A stretch of 64,000 bases of DNA from NCBI GenBank assembly GCA_023101725.1, contig JALJCO010001097.1, positions 434,001-498,000 of the forward strand, given 5' to 3'. The notes under the pieces are model-generated. The model searched no databases, was not told the DNA's origin, and saw nothing but the letters and a program-made list of their open reading frames with translations. The position numbers and the translations under genes were made by a program. Positions 58,421 through 64,000 of the stretch are shown here, one piece after another; positions within the stretch are counted from its first letter, which is position 1, and the number at the start of each line of letters is the position of its first letter. Source of the stretch: Atherinomorus stipes (lineage: Eukaryota; Chordata; Actinopteri; Atheriniformes; Atherinidae).

Positions 58421-59694
58421 GACACATCCACACTGACTTTGTTTTTTTTGTTTTGGGTTTTTTTTTGCAAGAGCATCTCACATTTTACTTATTATAAAGG
58501 TTAAATTTATTGAGTGCTCGACACAGACAGCCATGTATATGTAGATTACAGAAGAAACAGATTGTGTGTCTTGTGTGCCATTGATTAGTGGTAAGTGTTT
58601 TCTAGACAATAAGAAGCACACAAGTGTCACAGCAGGAATGGTTAAGTTCCCCAGGAACACCTACGAAGCACACTTAACTGGATTGCTTCGTCTTTGCTCT
58701 AGTAATTCAACTCTAATTTGTTTAGTAGAGCAAAACTGTATTGAATTGTTTCATTCATATTGGAACACCAGACCTTACAGAAATGGATGGAAGAAGGGTC
58801 TACTTAATAGTAAAATTATGATAAGCTAGTCAAAAAACTTATCACAAAAGAATGATACTTAATGCATTTAGATCTGAAGTGGTCCCTAAACCTGTGTATG
58901 GGAATAAGATGATGTTGCATTAGCTCTGAATGCATTGAAGAAAGCCATGGCCATGATGGCATAGTATGTACCAAGCATGAGAGTTGAATTAGCACAGACA
59001 GCTATAGGAACTGGGCCAAAGAAAGATATAAAGCACTTAAGAATGGAAAGAAGTAGCTCAAAGGCCATTTCTTATAATCGAGTGGCAATCAAATGACAGA
59101 CTCTTAACAGCGATTGCTAAGAGGATCCTAGTAAACTCTTTACCCCCACTACCTACAATGAAAAGCTCTTGTCTGAAGACCTTATAAGTGTATAAATAAA
59201 GTTGATCACTTCCCCTCTGAAAAACAGCCTGAAGGGTTTGGGCTGACATTGATGCAAGCATGAGAGGTGGTGGTGGTGGGGTGGGGGGGAGAGTTAAGTG
59301 CCACTCAGTCCTCTTCTTCGCTTTGACCCGATGGCTTCTACCAATGTTGAGGTACACAAGTGCAGCTTGGCGGCTCAGAGGAAAAACGTGGAAACAAGGT
59401 TGAAGCGCCGCAGGGCATGAGGTCCAGGGAGATGAGGTTAACCCCCCCAAATGACCCTCTCCCAAATCTCCACACAAAAGGAACTGGCTCCTCTTTTTTT
59501 GGATTCTTTTAATTAACACTTGCATTGAGGCTCAAAGTATTCAGGGGCTGATACAGGGAAAGAATTTTCTGTCTCCTATACTCCCACCCTCCTGTCCCTC
59601 TCCTCTTCAACCCTTTTTTCTCCTTCCCTACTCTTCTTTTTCTCCCTTTCTCTCTCTCCATTCTCTCTGTGTTTCATTTTTTCTTTTGTAGTGT

Positions 59695-59830
59695 AGGCAG
59701 TGTTTGGATTAGGTGTCTGGCTGTGAGTGTGAGATAATTACCACTGACAGCTGCACTGAAGGCAACCATAACCACAGTTAACCACTTTACTCTACTTTGT
59801 CATTTATGGAGCAAGAGAAGAACACTGGGG
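59695..59830. promoter_or_regulatory. Candidate intronic enhancer block in faf1
   Basis: TAATTA (59735-59740) lies eight bases before the E-box CAGCTG (59748-59753), then CAACCATAACCACAGTTAACC. Homeodomain plus bHLH arrangement, inferred function. Confidence 0.4.
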
Positions 59831-60189
59831 GTAGAGGAGAGGGAGTGAAATAAGTCCATGAGTTGAGCAGGAAAAGGGAGAAATAATATGGCTGAAGAAC
59901 AGGTTTTTTTTACATATTTGCATGAAGACTTGACAGGGGGAAGCCAAATAAAAAAAGAAAATGGTGAGCTCCATTCTTAATAGTTGATGGTTTTAGGGAA
60001 CTTTATGTGTAGCTGCAGAAACATGGAGAAACAATTTTAATAACTGTTGGCACATTAGGATCAATCAATGTGGGAATAGTACCGTAGTAAAATCTTTCTA
60101 ATATGGGAGTTTCACAGAAAACAAATTACAAAAGACAGAAAAATGAGTCAGACATGCAACCTCAGTTCTGAATGTCACCTGAAGGAAGC

Positions 60190-60345
60190 TAACTGCTCAA
60201 GAGAGAAGAGTGTTACGTCTTAGCTTACTGCTGAGCCCTGTTGCTAAGGCAACCACTGGGCCCTCTTCAATAAACCCTTGGTTCCACTGGCCTCTATCAG
60301 GTAGAGAAGGATTCCATTAATCTCAGCTGGGAAATGGAGGGAGGT
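60190..60345. promoter_or_regulatory. Candidate intronic element with RFX X-box
   Basis: GTTGCTAAGGCAAC at 60240-60253 is a near-perfect palindromic X-box, the site bound by RFX factors. It sits in balanced, repeat-free sequence that continues through TTCCATTAATCTCAGC. Confidence 0.5.
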
Positions 60346-61690
60346 GCTGCCCTACAAGGCAAAGCACCTCAGAAGTTCTTCGGCATTAATACATTAGCAA
60401 ACACCATGAAACACTGCATAAATGTCAGCAATTACTGGTGAGGAGGAAGGGTGGGTGGGGGTGGAGGGGTGAGGGGATGCAATAAGGATGTCTTGGTAGC
60501 TGTCAATCATTCCAACAGGTGTTGGAGGATGCACTGTAAAACAAAACTGCTCCAATGAGATGAAGCCTGCCTGGAAATTCTCCAAGCTTAACTGCTTAGG
60601 CTAAGGAGAAAGATTGAGAGGAGAAAAGAGAAGAGTCTTGATCAGTTCATTTTCAACACCAGAGGATGTTGTTGTCCCGATGGCCTCTCAGATCAGCTGC
60701 TGCAAAACCCCATCGTCATCATCGTCGGCGCTGTTCAGAGCCGCTTTGCCAAAGCCACAAGAATCAAGAGGAATTTGAAGGCAGAGCTACATCATGGTGT
60801 TTGCAAATAATGCCAGAGTATTTGCTTTAATCTACTTGGAGTAAAATGAATTCCACCAAGTTTTAACTATTGCAAAGTCCAACATACTTTCCTCTGACTG
60901 GGAACTTTTTCCAGTACAACTATGACTGTTGTGATGCACTAAACCCAAAGAAAATGAAAAACAAATGCAAAAACAAACATTCACATGAGGACAGTGTGCT
61001 TCCTCTCATGATCCTCTCTTTGGCTACTCTAGAATATATTGCAAACTGTCTTCTAGTTAATCCACAGAAGAGAGAATGTTGGATTGGCGCTTAAAATTTT
61101 CCTTGTCAACAAGTGATAGCTGCACTTTGAATTGGCAAATGTGCTCCGGGTAAATGTCGCATTAGGGTACCACACATTTGATTCAATCATACACTTCCAA
61201 ATTATTAAAATTCTAATCGTCTGCATACATATAAGGACATATTCAAATTACTGTTTTTCTTCAGCATTATCTGTATACTCAAAATGAGCATCATCTGGCA
61301 TTGCTACTGCTCTCGCTTCCTTACTCCAACACCCTACACAATTAGAGTACACTCAATAAACTCATCTGTTGTTCACTGCCATTTGACCATGATGCATCCT
61401 GATCCAATTTCAATTCTCCATCAGGCCTTGAATAATTCAGAATACAATAAACAATGAAGCACATTGAGTGGACAGTGTCAGAAGGAGTGACGCAACTCAT
61501 AACAACCAGTTTCTCTGAAAGGTGAGAATTTCTTTCTTACAAAGTATTTTCTTTCACTTGAACAATATGTGACATAATTAAGCTAACATTACACCTACTC
61601 AAAACGCTTTCTCAGAACACAAGTGTAAATGACAAAAGATACTGATACGATGAGGTAGGTGATCGGTAAGATTAAAACAAAAAACAACAA

Positions 61691-61710
61691 AACACACACA
61701 CACACACACA
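61691..61710. repeat. (CA)n microsatellite
   Basis: About ten CA units. Confidence 0.9.
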
Positions 61711-62245
61711 GCTTTCTTTGTCTGCAAAATGCCACCATCTCCAAGTCGAAACAATCACAATGACAGAGTAAATGTTGGATGCTGTTAAATGTTTTTATGG
61801 CCAATATAACAAAACAACTTGCAACAGAATTCTACATACCTTATCATCTTTCATGTCTGTCATTAATTAAAGGTGAATTGTGCAGGTTTAAATGCTAAAT
61901 ACTATTCTTTTCTATCCCCCACATGCACATACAATTGCCTGATGTGTAGAATGAGCCAATTTCTATTCACTGTAGTTGCCTCTACAGAAATGTTTTTGCA
62001 TGATCAATGACAGAAATTTGGTTTCGAAACCTCAGGTGCGTGCATGTGTGTCTGATGTGCTGCACATGCTCAAACACCTGGCTGCTGCCAGTTTCGTATG
62101 CTGTATTCCGCCACCATTAGCACATAACACAGACAACACTAACAACTGACGCCTCTCAAACCCCAACTTAGACTCCACCTAAAAGAAAAGAAAAGTTTTG
62201 TCCCATCATGTGACGAAAATGGCCAAACTATAGTCTGATCAATGC

Positions 62246-64000
62246 TTTTCTTGGCACACTTTGGGCCCCTTAGTACCAATGTAGCACGGTTTAACCACCA
62301 CAGCCTACCTGAGTATTGTTGCTGACCATGTCCATCCCTTTATGACCACAGTGCAGCATCCTCTGATGGCTATTTTCAGCAGGATAACACGCCATGTCAT
62401 AAAGTGGGAATAATCTCAGACTGGTTTTTTGAACATGATAGTGAGTTCATTGTACTCAAATGGCCTCCACAGTCACCAGATCTCAATCCAACAGAGCAGC
62501 TTTGGGATGTGGTGGAACGAGAGTCACATCACGGATGTGCAGCTGACAAATCTGCAGCAACTGCGTGATGCTGTCATGTCAATATGGAGCAAAATCTCTG
62601 AGGAATTTTTTCAGTATCGTGTTTAAAAGTGCCCCTGGTATGAAATTTGAATTTTTTATCATATATTTTAGTTTCCCCAGCCTGCCTATGTCCACTAAGG
62701 GGTTAAATTAAAGATTAGTGTTTCCTTTTTCCCTGGGTGTGTCTGCCTACATAGCGAAATTAGCATTCACATACGGGCTGATTGGCAGTTCGGCATATTT
62801 ACTCCTAGTGCAGCATATGACGCCATTTACTTCCAGCCAACTGCCTCCGTCCCCCATACGACACTCTCCAAGTCCCTCCCTCCGAGACCTACGACAACAA
62901 ACCGACAGCATGGCGTCCAGTTCACATCGGAACTGCTCTGTACCTGGTGTACAAAGGACAGCATCAATCTTTTTGTCCTCCCCACTGAAAAGCTTGTGGA
63001 TGGATTTAATTTCTGCAGGAATGTGCCCGACCAATAAAAATAACTAATAGAAAATCTCCCTGCAGCTCCGTCTCCTCCTCAGGAGAGGAGCTTTAGGTCT
63101 GCCTGGTTATAACGGCTTCCAGCCACCATGAAAAAACACGTAGTTTCTAATGAACGTTTCTTATCATGTTCGTGTCTTTTATCTCTGAGAGAAAACTGAT
63201 GTTTTTGATGATTTCAGTTTATAATTCTTCCCATTGTGCGTGCGTGTTTAGTTGCGCACATTGACTCGGGTTTGTAATCAGGCCTTCATCATCATCATCA
63301 TCATCACTGTTTCTGTACTGCTCTGGTCAGACGAAGACAGATCTAACATGCAGAACTAGTGTAATATACCTTTAGTATTAACTATTAACGGAATTTGGGT
63401 CATGGGTGAAAGAAATAATTTAGAGAAACTTGTTGCTGGAATATGATGCTGTTTTTTTCTCAAACTCAATTCATACCCACACTGCATCTGCGTCAGGTTG
63501 GTGACACCGTCACCGCCCTACATCCTGTATAGGTCTGCAGAGCCTCAACATGAACCTCTTCAAGCCTGACGTGCAGCCGTGTTCAACAGAACACAGCAAC
63601 TCTTTTTACTCAAACATGAGTGTGTGGAGAGGCCGCCCTGAAGACTGCCGATTACTGCCGAGTGTATGGGCGAGTGCCTCCAGGTATCTCTGTATCACTC
63701 CACCTCCTCTCCGCAAGAGCACAATGTTTCAGCAGATGAGGACCATAGACACTCATTGACAACAGAAGCACATGGGAGCGTGCCTTCTGGTCCCGCCCAC
63801 TGTACCTCAGTCATTGTACGCCAGTGCTAACAGTAGTGCTAACTAGCGCCTGCTATTCTACAACAAGGCCAAGTTACAGCGAACGATCCTTTCATACAGT
63901 ATTGAGGTACTTAGAGTGTGACTAAAAAGGGACCAAAAGTCACCGGGAATTTCATGCCACTGGCACTTTGAATCTATGCCACGAAGGATTGCATATACAC
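62246..64000 (+). mobile_element. Tc1/mariner-like remnant (family 2, copy B), split by a nested insertion
   Basis: 62246-62625 aligns by eye with copy A (21660-22512): TTTGGGCCCCTTAGTACCAA, GATGGCTATTTTCAGCAGGA and AAATGGCCTCCACAGTCACC. A frame reads TNLQQLRDAVMSIWSKISEE. The transposase C-terminus resumes only at 63970 (GAATCTATGCCACGAAGGATT) and runs off the window. The 1.34 kb in between is a separate element. Frames are broken. Confidence 0.82.
62626..63969. mobile_element. Unclassified TIR element nested inside Tc1 copy B
   Basis: Ends are inverted repeats. The left end AAAGTGCC-CC-TGGTATGAAATT and the reverse complement of the right end AAAGTGCC-AG-TGGCATGAAATT match at 19 of 22 positions. 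The 1.34-kb interior is non-repetitive, with short open frames on both strands (109 codons + at 62718, 95 codons - at 62747) and a (CAT)n run near 63285-63305. No transposase motif is visible, so it is probably non-autonomous; superfamily unknown. Confidence 0.65.

Larger units (their letters stand above)
56539..62245 (-). other. faf1: faf1 intron (5' end outside window)
   Basis: At least 7.4 kb including the transposon nest at the right edge. I searched for the expected upstream UBL2 exon and did not find it here, so the next exon is beyond 64000. A 155-codon minus frame (59058-59525) and a hydrophobic 60-codon frame (58886-59068) have no recognised homology. Confidence 0.75.

Noticed and set aside
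58886..59068. Hydrophobic 60-codon minus frame (MAFELLLSILKCF...) with possible splice-like flanks
   Set aside because: No recognised family, no matching neighbouring exons, and membrane-like composition is common in AT-rich chance frames.
59058..59525. 155-codon minus-strand frame in a faf1 intron
   Set aside because: No homology recognised, proline and low-complexity runs, and it does not match any missing part of FAF1.
1..64000. CRISPR array, operon, phage or bacterial defence system
   Set aside because: The window is vertebrate genomic DNA. Direct repeats here are microsatellites or transposon target duplications, and no regularly spaced unique spacers occur.

Overview
The window is nuclear DNA from a ray-finned (teleost) fish. 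Three things point there. Two vertebrate genes are split by spliceosomal GT-AG introns. The spacers are AT-rich and full of dinucleotide microsatellites. The mobile elements (Tc1-like, L2-like LINE, hAT-like MITEs) are of kinds common in teleosts. The species cannot be named from the sequence.

Layout. 1-5.6 kb is a transposon graveyard: a Tc1-like remnant, then an L2-like LINE carrying at least three nested insertions. 5.6-10.3 kb is non-coding, with possible regulatory sequence and the likely 3' UTR of dmrta2. 10.3-12.0 kb, minus strand, is dmrta2 (two exons), a DM-domain transcription factor. Its C-terminal reading frame is broken by one extra base near 10515. 12-24 kb is the spacer upstream of dmrta2. 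It holds several homeodomain-site-rich blocks that look like conserved non-coding enhancers, a local GC-rich patch at 14.95-15.1 kb, and a second Tc1 family at 21.7-22.5 kb. 24.1-64 kb is the 3' two thirds of faf1 on the minus strand: eleven coding exons covering the last 401 codons (end of UBL2, acidic linker, UAS domain, coiled coil, UBX domain). The 5' exons (UBA, UBL1, most of UBL2) and the promoter lie beyond 64 kb. The faf1 introns carry MITEs, LINE/SINE fragments, microsatellites and further enhancer-like blocks. One pair of related ~180-bp blocks sits either side of the 55.8-56.5 kb exon cluster.

How the parts fit. The head-to-tail order faf1 then dmrta2 on one strand is the vertebrate arrangement. 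faf1 encodes a widely used ubiquitin/p97 adaptor. dmrta2 is a patterning gene of the forebrain. The arrangement suggests a genomic regulatory block in which faf1 introns host dmrta2 enhancers. That is inference and needs alignment or reporter data.

I found no CRISPR array, operon, phage or novel multi-gene system. The best leads are the dmrta2 frameshift, the duplicated intronic block, the TE nests (one holding an unclassified 1.34-kb TIR element) and the enhancer-like blocks.
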